Under the pieces are notes generated by a model. That model was not told the DNA's origin, made no database searches, and saw only the letters and a list, made by a program, of their open reading frames with translations. This document shows, piece after piece, positions 12,992 through 13,154 of a stretch of 13,154 bases of DNA. Positions within the stretch are counted from its first letter, which is position 1. Every line of letters starts with the position of its first letter. Source of the stretch: an uncultured Mycoplasmatota bacterium (GTDB lineage Bacteria > Bacillota_I > Bacilli_A > RF39 > UBA660). The DNA lies in the NCBI GenBank assembly GCA_947645535.1, contig CANSDD010000041.1, forward strand, positions 1-13,154, read 5' to 3'. Position numbers and translations under genes: made by a program.

Positions 12992-13154
12992 GTGTTTCTA
13001 TATTTTTTGGGTCAAAACTTTTGACCCAAAAAATTTTTGTTTCTTCTTCAGTTAATTTAAAAGAAAATCTTTCTGGAAATTTTTCTATATTATTTTTCAC
13101 AGCTTGATTTATTTCTTTTGTTCCATTCCTACACTCATAAAGTTTCGCCAAATC
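12966..13154 (-). pseudogene. ORF6N-domain (phage-type) fragment, open at the window edge and truncated at its 3' end
   Basis: The frame is open through 13154, so the true start lies outside the window; a TTG at 13151 is not a credible start. Residues DLAKLYECRNGTKEINQAV, then NIEKFPERFSFKLTEEE and ETRGGRFKN, match the N-terminal part of the ORF6N domain (Pfam PF10543 type), which is found in phage antirepressors and host genes acquired from phages. In the family, GGRFKN is followed by a 'P.VFTEQG' block; here the frame instead reaches TAG at 12968-12966, right where TelA-like coding begins in another frame. The fragment therefore stops about 60 residues into the domain. It also contains a 33-base foldback. 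It is probably a relic of a prophage or mobile region continuing to the right. Confidence 0.8.
13002..13034. repeat. 33-base foldback: 16-base perfect inverted arms with a 1-base centre
   Basis: Bases 13002-13017 (ATTTTTTGGGTCAAAA) are the exact reverse complement of 13019-13034, with C13018 between them. It lies inside the ORF6N-like reading frame, where it encodes FWVKSFDPK. The GGGTC core flanked by A and T runs has the shape of a bidirectional terminator. Confidence 0.8.

Noticed and set aside
1..13154. CRISPR array, tRNA or rRNA genes
   Set aside because: No regularly spaced repeats, cloverleaf with a GTTCGA-type loop, or rRNA-like conserved sequence was seen on either strand.

Overview
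The window is strongly AT-rich and reads with the standard bacterial code: TGG encodes Trp, and TGA is a true stop in rimM and in the lipoprotein gene at 7314-9245. Strong AGGAGG-like ribosome sites, many extended -10 (TGnTATAAT-like) promoters and U-tailed hairpin terminators point to a low-GC Bacillota, probably an uncultured Bacilli or Mollicutes-related gut lineage. The species cannot be named from this sequence.

Layout. (1) 1-1243: a small four-helix membrane protein (+) converging on an unidentified 181-aa protein (-), with a hairpin between them that works as a terminator on both strands. (2) 1276-3783 (-): a 606-aa Lys/Glu-rich protein with two hydrophobic segments, followed by a gene broken by two frameshifts. 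(3) 3841-7231 (-): a conserved translation block. An RNA 2'-O-methyltransferase, rimM, trmD and an unidentified 153-aa gene form one operon; rplS and lepB follow from their own promoter, with a candidate L19 leader hairpin, and end at a terminator. (4) 7314-11370: three adjacent genes that share no obvious overall similarity, each with an HExxH zinc-metallopeptidase motif. One is a predicted lipoprotein, the second lies just upstream of it, and the third is divergent from a compact two-promoter region. (5) 11761-12156: a small bacterial PH-domain protein with a clear promoter and terminator. (6) 12177-13154: a graveyard of mobile or phage-type fragments: the C-terminal zinc ribbon of an IS200/IS605-type TnpB, a TelA (toxic-anion resistance family) fragment, and an ORF6N-domain fragment fused out of frame to it at a short apparent microhomology.

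How the genes relate. The central block supports ribosome assembly, rRNA/tRNA methylation and protein export, and is ordinary housekeeping. The HExxH trio is the best candidate for an undescribed functional unit: one exported, lipid-anchored protein and two apparently cytoplasmic ones. The right end is a decayed insertion region and not a working system.
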